A stretch of DNA of 63,307 bases, taken from assembly GCA_017510065.1 (NCBI GenBank), contig JAFWOB010000195.1, positions 1-63,307 on the forward strand, written 5' to 3'. The notes beneath the pieces are model-generated. The model made no database searches and was not told where the DNA came from. It worked only from the letters and a program-made list of their open reading frames with translations. This document shows, piece by piece, positions 55,129-63,238 of the stretch. Position numbers and translations under genes: made by a program. Numbering within the stretch: position 1 is the first letter of the stretch; every line of letters begins with the position of its first letter. This DNA is from Parasporobacterium sp. Lineage in GTDB: Bacteria; Bacillota; Clostridia; Lachnospirales; Lachnospiraceae.

Positions 55129-55923
55129 TCACCTGACTTCTGAAGAAGTCTTATTTCTATTAACAGCCAGTCGATAAATGGCTGCCGCAATCAATGCTCC
55201 CGCGATCAGCCCAAGACTGACCCACTGGGATGTGGACAGACCTCCTGCAATCCCCCGGATACTGTCATACCGGAAAAACTCAAGAACGAACCGGAAACTC
55301 CCATACAGAATGCAGTATAAAAAGGTGGTCAGATACCGTGATGACGTCCTTTTCGATACCGCCATAAGAACTCCGAATAAAAGCAGATTGTAGGCGGATT
55401 CAATGAGCTGCGTAGGAAGCAGCCGGATCCCGGTCGGTGCTCCGCCGGCAGGATCTGTATAGATCACACCGATCGCACTGTCAGTCGGCCTTCCATAGCA
55501 GCACCCGGCGAAGAAGCACCCGATCCTTCCGATCGCATGTCCCAGCGGGATCACCGGCACGATAATATCCATATAATCCCGCAGGTCGTCTTTCGCGATC
55601 CGGCTCCCGATAAACGCTCCTATGATCCCCCCGATCAGGGCACCATAGAAGACGATCCCGCCTCCAAGCAGGGATTCCCAGTCTCCTTCCCTGATAAAAT
55701 CCGCGATCTGTTCAGGACTGTATGTTACCAGCGCATAGAACACAAAACCGCCGATCAGGGCAAACAAAAGAATCATTGCCGCTATGATGATCAGATTTTC
55801 TCCCTGAAGTCCTCTCTTCCGGGTGCGCAGAAAACAGATCACGCTGCACAGGAGAAACCCGATTGCCATCATCAGGCCATACATGGGAATACGGATGGAA
55901 AAAACAGTCAAATACGGATGCAT
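55129..55923 (-). CDS. lgt: prolipoprotein diacylglyceryl transferase
   Basis: This 264-aa membrane protein has the Lgt signature GHAIGRIGCFFAGCCYG, plus PTQLIES and the C-terminal RFVLEFFR...STSQWVS. It adds diacylglycerol to the lipobox cysteine of prolipoproteins. The start at MHPYLTVFSIRIP matches the usual N-terminus but has no ribosome binding site. The gene's presence shows the cell makes lipoproteins, which makes the absence of lipoboxes in the three binding proteins here more notable. Confidence 0.95.
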   Translation of the reverse strand: MHPYLTVFSIRIPMYGLMMAIGFLLCSVICFLRTRKRGLQGENLIIIAAMILLFALIGGFVFYALVTYSPEQIADFIREGDWESLLGGGIVFYGALIGGIIGAFIGSRIAKDDLRDYMDIIVPVIPLGHAIGRIGCFFAGCCYGRPTDSAIGVIYTDPAGGAPTGIRLLPTQLIESAYNLLLFGVLMAVSKRTSSRYLTTFLYCILYGSFRFVLEFFRYDSIRGIAGGLSTSQWVSLGLIAGALIAAAIYRLAVNRNKTSSEVR

Positions 55924-55939
55924 AGGATAAATAACAGCA

Positions 55940-55970
55940 AAGCTCCTGCATAACAGATATACAGGAGCTT
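55940..55970 (-). terminator. terminator-like hairpin after the small TM protein gene
   Basis: A 9-bp stem, AAGCTCCTG with CAGGAGCTT, and a 13-nt loop end 28 nt past the stop codon. Only TGCTGTT follows on the minus strand, so it is moderate in strength. Confidence 0.6.
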
Positions 55971-55998
55971 AACCAATCAATTTGTCTGTTAAGTCAGC

Positions 55999-56397
55999 TT
56001 AGTTTGCAGCTGCTTCAGATACTTCTTCCGCAACGGATTCGATTTCTGCGCCTGCTTCACCCAGAGCGCTTTCAAGCTGTGCTCCAAGATCTTCCAGGGC
56101 ACCCTGGACCTGCTCTTCTGATGCAGTAGCCAGTTCATCCTTAACAGTGTTGATAGCCTTATCAACAGTAGCACATGCTACGGTCATAACGATCGCAATG
56201 ATAACACCGATGATGGAAAGAACAAGACCGGCAATGCTTAAGCCTTTGCTGCCTTTCTTGATGCCGATAGCGGAAAGAACGATACCGAGTACAGCAACAA
56301 CGATCCAGATGATGCACATCACTGTGGTCGGATGCCATAACAGAGCGCCTAACAGGCCGACAATACCGAAAATGAAACCAATAATACTCATTACCAT
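55999..56397 (-). CDS. small membrane protein, DUF4190-like, with acidic helical tail
   Basis: The product is 132 aa from ATG 56397 (GGAGG 9 nt upstream). Three glycine-rich hydrophobic segments at 5-85 (GFIFGIVGLLGALLW, IIWIVVAVLGIVLSAIGIKKG, GLVLSIIGVIIAIVM) resemble DUF4190-type proteins. They are followed by an amphipathic acidic coiled region (ASEEQVQGALEDLG). Function unknown. It has its own promoter. Confidence 0.7.
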   Translation of the reverse strand: MVMSIIGFIFGIVGLLGALLWHPTTVMCIIWIVVAVLGIVLSAIGIKKGSKGLSIAGLVLSIIGVIIAIVMTVACATVDKAINTVKDELATASEEQVQGALEDLGAQLESALGEAGAEIESVAEEVSEAAAN

Positions 56398-56486
56398 AGT
56401 AATTAACCTCCATATGAATGCCTTAGGGCATTTTATTCTAATACGCTGCACTTTAGTTCACTAAAGCATTATTGCATACGTGACGC

Positions 56487-56515
56487 ATTATATATGAAAC
56501 CTATTACAAAGTCAA
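56487..56515 (-). promoter_or_regulatory. promoter of the DUF4190-like gene
   Basis: The -35 is TTGACT (56510-56515) and the -10 is a perfect TATAAT (56487-56492), with a 17-bp spacer. The leader of about 85 nt carries a short hairpin (CTTTAG-TTCA-CTAAAG). Confidence 0.75.
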
Positions 56516-56557
56516 GGATTATTGATATTTCCTGCCCGGCCTTGTCTTAAGTATCCT

Positions 56558-57346
56558 TCAGTCAGAAAGAAGCATCCGGTCGTTGTCCAGCTCTTCTCCG
56601 ACTTTTGACTTGAACCGCTCCAGCAGGTCACGGACCGTCAGACCTTTTCTCTCTTCTCCTTCCACATCATAGATAATCTTTCCCTGGTTCATCATAAGTG
56701 TCCGGTTCCCCAGGTCCAGGGCATTTTGCATGTTATGGGTGATCATCAGGCAGGTAAGATGGTTGTCTGCGACCACCTGCCGGGTGATTTCCAGCACTTT
56801 TTCCGCAGTGGCAGGATCCAGGGCTGCGGTATGTTCATCCAAAAGAAGGAGTTTTGGCGCATGATACGTTGCCATCAACAATGTCAGTGCCTGCCTCTGA
56901 CCTCCGGACAACAGCTTGACCGGCTGGCTCATCCGGTTTTCCAGCCCCATTTCCAAAAGCGCCACCCGATCCCTGAAATCCGCTTTCTCTTTATTGGACA
57001 GGATGGAGAGCCATCCTCCTTTTCCTGCCGCCAGGGCCATATTCTCCATGATGCTGATGTCCGGAGCGGTTCCCAGCATGGGATCCTGGAACAGCCTTCC
57101 AATAATCCTGGCCCGCTTATGTTCCGGCATCAGTGTAATGTCTTTTCCATCCAGGGAGATCGTACCTTCATCCGTGTAAAATGTTCCGCTGATGGCATTG
57201 AACAGTGTAGATTTCCCGGCTCCGTTGGCCCCGATGATCGAAATAAAATCTCCCGGTTTCACATGAAGAGACAGTGTGTCCAACGCCTTTTTCTCATTTA
57301 CGGTTCCGGGATTGAAGGTGATGGATATGCCGTTAACCTTCAGCAT
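56558..57346 (-). CDS. trpZ: tryptophan-type ABC transporter ATP-binding protein
   Basis: The product is 262 aa from ATG 57346 (GGGAGG 8 nt upstream); a GTG at 57355 sits too close to that site. It has Walker A GANGAGKST, signature LSGGQRQA and Walker B LLLLDEHTAALDP. It is the motor of the TrpXYZ-type importer. Its start overlaps the permease gene by 14 nt. The symbol follows the T-box-regulated TrpXYZ systems and is assigned from context. Confidence 0.82.
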   Translation of the reverse strand: MLKVNGISITFNPGTVNEKKALDTLSLHVKPGDFISIIGANGAGKSTLFNAISGTFYTDEGTISLDGKDITLMPEHKRARIIGRLFQDPMLGTAPDISIMENMALAAGKGGWLSILSNKEKADFRDRVALLEMGLENRMSQPVKLLSGGQRQALTLLMATYHAPKLLLLDEHTAALDPATAEKVLEITRQVVADNHLTCLMITHNMQNALDLGNRTLMMNQGKIIYDVEGEERKGLTVRDLLERFKSKVGEELDNDRMLLSD

Positions 57347-58280
57347 GGCTGCCACCTCCCTTCTTCCTGCCTGAAAGGATCCCGAGCCTTCGTCTGAGCA
57401 TCGGATATCTGGTCTTTAAATATGGAAGGAAAATCGCCAGGATCACGATCACGGAAGATACCAGTTTCAGCATATAAGCCGGCATATTCAGTCTGAGAGC
57501 GATGGTATACACAAGTCGGAAAATAAAGGCGCCGATGACCGCTCCTACAATCTGGACAGGAATCTTTCGTTTCCCAAAAAAGGTCCTTCCGATCAAGAGG
57601 GAAGCCAGAGCGATCGTGACCATACCGGTTCCGATATTGATATCCACGGATTTCTGTGCCTGCGCCATCAGGCAGCCGGAAAGGCCCGTGAAAGCATTGG
57701 CCACACAAAGGCCGATAATGGTGGTAAAGACCGGATTGATCGAAGAAGACTTAACCATTGCCGGATTATTGCCGGTAGCCCGGATTGCCAGTCCCAGGCG
57801 GGTCTTAAGAAACAGCGCCAGGAACACACAGACCAGAACTACCGCAATCAGGATCACGATCAGTTTATACTGATCATTCAGAAACGTCCCTTTCAGAAGA
57901 TCTTTCATCTTTGTGAAAACCGTTTCTGTCTTGTTCATATTCAGGATTGAGGAACCGCTCATGATCGCGATGTTGATGGAATAGAGCCCGGTATTTACGA
58001 TAATACCTGCCAGAAGGCTGTCCACACCCATTTTCGTCTGGATAACTGCTGTGATCAGACCGGACAGGATCCCCGCTCCCATGGCTGCCAGAATCGACAG
58101 ATAAGGGTGCCCTGAGATTGCCACGACGGCTCCCACAGCAGCACCCAGCGTAAAGCATCCGTCTGTGGAAAGATCACAGACATTCAGCATGGAATAACTG
58201 AGAAACAAAGCCAGGACTGTCAGTCCTCCTGTCAGTCCCAGCTCAAGTGCAGTTTGCAATAACGGTAATATTACGCCCAT
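57333..58280 (-). CDS. trpY: tryptophan-type ABC transporter permease
   Basis: This 315-aa permease of the LivM/BPD-transporter 2 superfamily has about eight to nine membrane segments, with GLCVANAFTGLSGCLMAQAQ in the coupling region. It follows the binding-protein gene by 21 nt. It imports tryptophan (inferred from the Trp T-box). Confidence 0.82.
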   Translation of the reverse strand: MGVILPLLQTALELGLTGGLTVLALFLSYSMLNVCDLSTDGCFTLGAAVGAVVAISGHPYLSILAAMGAGILSGLITAVIQTKMGVDSLLAGIIVNTGLYSINIAIMSGSSILNMNKTETVFTKMKDLLKGTFLNDQYKLIVILIAVVLVCVFLALFLKTRLGLAIRATGNNPAMVKSSSINPVFTTIIGLCVANAFTGLSGCLMAQAQKSVDINIGTGMVTIALASLLIGRTFFGKRKIPVQIVGAVIGAFIFRLVYTIALRLNMPAYMLKLVSSVIVILAIFLPYLKTRYPMLRRRLGILSGRKKGGGSHAEG

Positions 58281-58301
58281 AACTGTGCCTTATCAAATCC
58301 T

Positions 58302-59342
58302 TTACTGTATCTCGTCAAAGCTTTCCGCTGTAACGATCGACTGGATCCGGAGGCAGTATGGTTCAAAAGCTTTTTCAATCTGCGCATAATCGAATCCGAT
58401 CATTTCACAGGTTTCTGTATTAACGGTAGCGGTTCCGTTGTCGAATGTCAGGACAGGTGTTTCGGAAGGATCCTTGCCGTCTACCAGGATTTCCTTCACC
58501 ATATCTGCCGTTCTAGCTCCCAGTTCGGCATAATCCACGCCGTATCCGACAAAGGCTCCGTTCAGGGCGAAGGAATCTGCTCCTGTATAATGCGGGATAC
58601 CCGCCTCGGCAAGTTCTTCATAGATGGAAAGTTCTGCTGTCATGATCGTGTTGTCTGTCGGAGTAAACACTGCATCCATTCCGTCTGCGATCAGGGATTG
58701 TACTGCAAGTTCCACTTCTGCTACCGTGGTACCGGTATAATCTTTGTATTCGATCCCTTTTTCATCCAGATATTCCTTAGCTGCCGCGATCGGGGTAGTG
58801 CTGGCATCCTGTCCGATATCATAAAGAAGGCCTATTTTCTGTGCTTCCGGATCTGCTGCAAAGATCAGATTCATGACTGCTGTGGTATCCAGATAATCGG
58901 AAGATCCGGTGATATTGGCACCGGGAGCCTCCAGGGAATCCACCAGTTCCGTCGAGATCGGATCGGAAACCGCCGCAAAGACCACAGGGATCTGATTATC
59001 TTCTGTCGCCGCCTGCATAGCCATAGCCACCGGTGTCGCCACACCTACCATCAGGTCCACATTGTCGGCAATAAAGTCCGCGATGATCTGATTCATGATA
59101 CTGGAGTCTGCCTGGCTATTCTGATAGGAGATCTCAAATGTAACGCTGTTTTCTGCTCCCAATTCTTCCAGTCTGGACTGGATATTGTCAACGATCTGAT
59201 TCAGGGAAGCGTCATCTACATAATTGCAGATACCAACTTTAAAAACCGTGGTTCCCTCTTCCGGAGCGCCGTATACGAAGATGGTGCCTGTCATAATGAC
59301 TGCTGCTGCGATTGCGAATATTTTAAGGATTGTCTTTTTCAT
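58302..59342 (-). CDS. trpX: tryptophan-type ABC transporter substrate-binding protein
   Basis: The product is 346 aa from ATG 59342 (AAGGAAAC upstream); the frame extends to 59453 into trpB2 without support. It belongs to the ABC-substrate-binding/DUF534-type family (VGICNYVDDASLNQIVDNIQ, GVATPVAMAMQAAT, VFAAVSDP, GLLYD, DAVFTPTDNTIM). The signal peptide ends near VYGA, with no lipobox cysteine. Confidence 0.85.
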   Translation of the reverse strand: MKKTILKIFAIAAAVIMTGTIFVYGAPEEGTTVFKVGICNYVDDASLNQIVDNIQSRLEELGAENSVTFEISYQNSQADSSIMNQIIADFIADNVDLMVGVATPVAMAMQAATEDNQIPVVFAAVSDPISTELVDSLEAPGANITGSSDYLDTTAVMNLIFAADPEAQKIGLLYDIGQDASTTPIAAAKEYLDEKGIEYKDYTGTTVAEVELAVQSLIADGMDAVFTPTDNTIMTAELSIYEELAEAGIPHYTGADSFALNGAFVGYGVDYAELGARTADMVKEILVDGKDPSETPVLTFDNGTATVNTETCEMIGFDYAQIEKAFEPYCLRIQSIVTAESFDEIQ

Positions 59343-59406
59343 GTTGTTTCCTTCTTTCTTCTTAATGTTTTTTATATCTTCGTGATGCTGTTGCCTGTTG
59401 AGGGAC

Positions 59407-60780
59407 TCATCCGATCTTCGGCAGTTTTGCGATGGATTCCGCAATCTGCTCATCGGTCGGGATCACGTCAGTCATTTCTCCGTTATGGTATTTTTCATAT
59501 GCGACAAGGTCGAAATAGCCGGTGCCGGTAAGGCCGAAGAGGATCGTCTTTTCTTCGCCGGTCTCCTTGCATTCCAGTGCTTTATCGATCGCCACCCGAA
59601 TGGCATGAGAGCTTTCCGGTGCCGGAAGGATGCCTTCTACTCTTGCAAATTCTTCTGCTGCCTGGAAGACGCTGGTCTGCTCAACGCTGGTTGCTTCCAT
59701 ATACCCATCATGATACAGCTGTGACAGGATCGTGCTCATACCATGGAATCTCAGGCCGCCGGCGTGATTGGCGGATGGGATAAATCCGCTTCCCAGAGTG
59801 TACATTTTTGCCAGCGGGCAGATCATTCCCGTGTCGCAGAAGTCATATGCAAAGGTGCCTCTTGTGAAACTCGGACAGGAAGCCGGCTCTACAGCTATGA
59901 TCTGATAATCTGCCTCGCCTCTTAACTTCTCTCCCATAAACGGTGCGATCAGGCCGCCCAGGTTGGATCCGCCGCCTGCGCATCCGATAATGATATCCGG
60001 CTTGATCCCGTATTTATCCATAGCCAGTTTGCTTTCCAGACCGATCACCGACTGATGCAGCAGCACCTGATTCAGCACGCTGCCCAGTACGTAACGGTAA
60101 CCCGGATTGGAAACAGCAACTTCCACGGCTTCAGAGATCGCGCAGCCAAGACTTCCGGTCGTGCCCGGGAACTCCTCCAGGATCTTTCTTCCGATCGCGG
60201 TGGTATCGGACGGTGACGGAACGACGGATGCTCCGTAGGTTCTCATGACTTCTCTTCGGAACGGCTTCTGCTCATAGGATACTTTGACCATATAGACCTT
60301 GCAGTCCAGTCCCAGGTAAGAGCAGGCCATGGAAAGCGCTGTGCCCCACTGTCCGGCTCCGGTCTCGGTGGTAACACCCTTGAGGCCCTGTTTCTTTGCA
60401 TAATAGGCCTGAGCAATGGCAGAATTCAGTTTATGGCTGCCGCTGGTATTGTTTCCTTCGAATTTGTAATAGATCTTGGCCGGCGTCTGGAGTTTTTCTT
60501 CCAGGCAATAAGCCCTTACCAACGGTGACGGCCGGTACATTTTATAAAAGCTGTGGATCTCCTCCGGGATATCGATGTAAGGAGTGTCATTATCCAGTTC
60601 CTGCTCGACCAGTTCCTTGCAGAACACTGCTTCCAGTTCTTCTGCTTTCATCGGCTCTCCTGTACCCGGATTTACGAGAGGGGCGGGTTTGTTCTTCATA
60701 TCAGCCCGCAGATTGTACCATCTCTTCGGCATCTCGTCCTCATTCAGGTAGATTTTGTAAGGGATTTTGTTTTCTGTCAT
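59407..60780 (-). CDS. trpB2: TrpB2-type tryptophan synthase beta subunit
   Basis: The product is 457 aa from ATG 60780 (AAAGGAGG upstream); the frame runs into the T-box leader but that part is not translated. The PLP lysine is in GSHKLNSA near 110 and the phosphate loop is GCAGGGSNLGG. The N-terminal extension and DEMPKRWYNLRADM mark the TrpB2 form, which works without TrpA. It makes tryptophan from indole and serine, so it can salvage free indole. It is first in an operon with a tryptophan importer. Confidence 0.93.
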   Translation of the reverse strand: MTENKIPYKIYLNEDEMPKRWYNLRADMKNKPAPLVNPGTGEPMKAEELEAVFCKELVEQELDNDTPYIDIPEEIHSFYKMYRPSPLVRAYCLEEKLQTPAKIYYKFEGNNTSGSHKLNSAIAQAYYAKKQGLKGVTTETGAGQWGTALSMACSYLGLDCKVYMVKVSYEQKPFRREVMRTYGASVVPSPSDTTAIGRKILEEFPGTTGSLGCAISEAVEVAVSNPGYRYVLGSVLNQVLLHQSVIGLESKLAMDKYGIKPDIIIGCAGGGSNLGGLIAPFMGEKLRGEADYQIIAVEPASCPSFTRGTFAYDFCDTGMICPLAKMYTLGSGFIPSANHAGGLRFHGMSTILSQLYHDGYMEATSVEQTSVFQAAEEFARVEGILPAPESSHAIRVAIDKALECKETGEEKTILFGLTGTGYFDLVAYEKYHNGEMTDVIPTDEQIAESIAKLPKIG

Positions 60781-60831
60781 GTCTTTTTCCTCCTTTGTGA
60801 AGATGATCTTGTCGGACAGGTCGATGGATAC

Positions 60832-61110
60832 AAAAAGACCTGTCCCTGCAAATTTCTGCTGGGACAGGTCTGTGATAAACCTGCGGTGCCACCCGGCTTG
60901 ATACAATTACTGTATCCACTCATGCATACCATCATATGCTGACCCTTGGTTACGGGAGGCCAAATCCCGTCTCTCATACTCTGTCCTGACAGACATTTCT
61001 GTTCGCCCTCGAAAGTCCATTCGCCCTTGTATTGTCTGCTGCAATCTCACCGTCTGCAGCTCTCTCAGAGACAAGAGGCAGGGGTTACTACTCTTTCTCA
61101 TCGGTTTTAT
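60832..61110 (-). ncRNA. tryptophan T-box riboswitch
   Basis: The T-box sequence GGGTGGCACCGCAGG is at 60880-60894 (minus strand). Stem I has GAAAGAGTAGTA on its 5' side, the apical GGTGAGA, and a specifier loop reading GAA-TGG-A. The codon TGG is at 61017-61019 and is followed by CTTTC, which pairs with GAAAG. TGG is the Trp codon. Uncharged tRNA-Trp would stabilise the antiterminator and turn on trpB2-trpXYZ. Confidence 0.95.
60836..60871 (-). terminator. T-box intrinsic terminator
   Basis: AGACCTGTCCC pairs perfectly with GGGACAGGTCT (11 bp), followed on the minus strand by TTTTTG. It competes with the T-box antiterminator. Confidence 0.92.
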
Positions 61111-61116
61111 TGCGTT

Positions 61117-61145
61117 ACTATAGCAAAGTATATATCAGGTGTCAA
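61117..61145 (-). promoter_or_regulatory. promoter of the trpB2-trpXYZ operon
   Basis: A consensus -35 TTGACA (61140-61145) and -10 TATAGT (61117-61122) have a 17-bp spacer. The -35 lies inside the last codons of the upstream flippase-like gene. Confidence 0.85.
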
Positions 61146-62175
61146 CTGTTTTTTTCTGTTTGATCCGGTCCCGGATCTGGATCACTGCTCCCAGGAAGAT
61201 CCAGCTGTAATAACAAAGCGCCCTCCAGACCAGCATTCCCCAGAATACCGCGCCTCCTGACAGAGTATTGAAAACCATATAAAAAGATGCTTCCGCGGCG
61301 CCGGAATTACCAGGCGTGAAGATGATGGTAATGGCGGCATAGATATAGACAACTTTGCAGAAACATTCGATCAGTCCCATGCTGGCGCCGAAAAACTTCA
61401 GCACAAAGAAGGGCATGCACATAAAAGCCAGCTGATAGACCACCGACAGCGCAAAGACCACGATCACCTGGCTCCGGTTGCGGCTGAAGGAATGCAGGGT
61501 ATTGGTATAGGACTGAAGGTGCTGGATCGCTTTCTGATTGGTCTGCTCCGGATGTTTCAGGATGCGGAGCTTTCCCAACATCCTGGTGCCCCATGCCACG
61601 ATCGCCTCCAGAAGTTTCGGCGCAATGGCAAACAGGATAATACACCCCGGTACAAATGCATAAAAGACCAGTCCCACAATTGCCGTGACCTTGATCGCTA
61701 CTATATCATCCAGAAATTCTCTCCCCAGGATGATCGTTACGATCCCGATCAGTACAAATGCGAACTGGAGGCCCAGAAATCCGATGATCGGCAGTCCCCC
61801 CGATGTTCCGGGATCACATCCGTGGGAACTCAGATAATACATCTGAAAGCCCTGTCCTCCTGCTCCGGCAGGGGTCAGGTTATCATAGTATTTTCCTATT
61901 ACGGCAGTGGAAAAAGCGATCGATCTTCTGTTCTTTTGAATCTTGCCCCGCAGAAGATAGGAATACTTGGCGGTTTCACATAGAAGTGCTACCAGGAAGC
62001 AGCCAATGGCGCCAAAAAGATAAAGGACATTAAAAGAATCCTTTTCCAGATATCTGTCCTTTTCTCCCCCAAATTCCATAAATGCGATGACCGCTACGAC
62101 CACAAGGCTGAAAGCGAACAATGCGGCGGTAACGATCCCGCTCTTTTTTGATTTCCCTGTCCCTTCTTTCTCCAT
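61135..62175 (-). CDS. lysylphosphatidylglycerol synthase-TM/UPF0104 family flippase-like membrane protein
   Basis: This 346-aa protein has about eight membrane segments and the family pattern (SIAFSTAVIGKYYDNLTPAG, GGQGFQMYYL, TPGNSGAAEASFY). It matches the transmembrane flippase half of MprF proteins without the synthase domain. It may move a lipid or glycolipid across the membrane; the substrate is unknown. GGAG lies 5 nt before the ATG. Confidence 0.85.
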   Translation of the reverse strand: MEKEGTGKSKKSGIVTAALFAFSLVVVAVIAFMEFGGEKDRYLEKDSFNVLYLFGAIGCFLVALLCETAKYSYLLRGKIQKNRRSIAFSTAVIGKYYDNLTPAGAGGQGFQMYYLSSHGCDPGTSGGLPIIGFLGLQFAFVLIGIVTIILGREFLDDIVAIKVTAIVGLVFYAFVPGCIILFAIAPKLLEAIVAWGTRMLGKLRILKHPEQTNQKAIQHLQSYTNTLHSFSRNRSQVIVVFALSVVYQLAFMCMPFFVLKFFGASMGLIECFCKVVYIYAAITIIFTPGNSGAAEASFYMVFNTLSGGAVFWGMLVWRALCYYSWIFLGAVIQIRDRIKQKKTVDT

Positions 62176-62263
62176 TCCTTCTCCGATAGCACGAATTCCC
62201 TGCTAAAACAAACACATTATAGCATAGTTTTATTTTCAGTAAACATGATTATGGAACATTTTC

Positions 62264-62749
62264 CTATGCCCGTTTTTTCAGCAGTTTATCCAGAAGATCT
62301 GAGAGGGTCTGTTTTTCTTTTTCAGAAAGAGCATCAAAAATACCCCCATACAGACTTTTTCTTTCTTCCTGTACCTGTACTGCTCTTTCCTGTCCCTTTT
62401 CCGTCAGAAAAAGCAGGGTTGCGCGCTTGTCATCCGGATCCGGTTCCCGTCTGATATATCCTGCTTCGGCCAGCTTACCGATCAGTTCAGAAGCGGAAGA
62501 CTGATTGACGCCGGCCTTTTCCGCGACGACCTTCTGTCTGATCCCCTGAGGAAACTCCTTAATGATCACCAACAGGTGTTCTCTGGAAAGGAGCGGTTCA
62601 GAAAGCGCTGCCTGCTGCAGGTTCCGTCCCAGTTCATGAGCTTTCTCACAGGGATCCCCCGCTGCGGCAGGGCCGCCTCCTGCAATACCGGCTCTTGCTT
62701 TTCTGGTAAACAGCAGCATTTTCCTGATTAGTTCTGTTTCATTTATCAT
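62264..62749 (-). CDS. MarR-family transcriptional regulator
   Basis: This 161-aa protein has the winged helix of MarR regulators (HLLVIIKEFPQGIRQKVVAEKAGVNQ, then SSASELIGKLAEAGYIRREP and the DDKRATLLFLTEKG wing). A Gly/Ala-rich segment near 20-30 is unusual. It is divergent from the gene at 63239, across the array 4 region, and may control either. Confidence 0.88.
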   Translation of the reverse strand: MINETELIRKMLLFTRKARAGIAGGGPAAAGDPCEKAHELGRNLQQAALSEPLLSREHLLVIIKEFPQGIRQKVVAEKAGVNQSSASELIGKLAEAGYIRREPDPDDKRATLLFLTEKGQERAVQVQEERKSLYGGIFDALSEKEKQTLSDLLDKLLKKRA

Positions 62750-62890
62750 TTGACAGAGTCCTTTCGTATATCGTGTTTATCTATTATTGTTCGATTTGCT
62801 TCGGTGCCGATGTATTTTTATCACCTTTTTTCTTTCCTGTCAATACAATGCTTTCTCCTGCGTTTCCTTTTTTATAAAACTTCCGCTGAG

Positions 62891-63146
62891 TTCTCAATTT
62901 TGCCATTTTACCGGTTTAAGGACACCAGGTGTTCTCATATCACGCGTTTTCATTATATGAGAATACGAAGTGTTCTTTTTTAGCCATTTCTCATTATTTA
63001 AGAACTGGCAGACTATTCTCAAATCTCCTGCTCGCTTAAAAAAAGAATAAAAAGTGTACTCATATTGGCACATCCCAGGATTAAAGAATACATAGGCAGT
63101 TCTTTATTTTTTATATTTGCTGAAAAAAGAACACTTTGTATTCTCA
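62891..63146. repeat. degenerate palindromic array, TTCT/AGAA words at fixed spacing (array 4)
   Basis: TTCT(C/T)A words start at 62891, 62932, 62973, 63016, 63057 (TACTCA), 63100 and 63141, a 41/43-bp rhythm. The inverse AGAA(T/C) starts exactly 28 nt after each of the first six (62919 as AGGA, then 62960, 63001, 63044, 63085, 63128). The best local hairpin is TTCTCATAT/ATATGAGAA (62932-62963). A 20-bp inverted repeat with one mismatch links 62958-62977 and 63127-63146. No gene is seen in 62750-63238. Confidence 0.8.
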
Positions 63147-63238
63147 AAATATTAAATTTGCCAAAATGATCTGAACCCCAAAAAGGTAACACTTTTTCTT
63201 CCACTGATTCCCTTTAGGGTAACAGATAGGAGGAAAAA

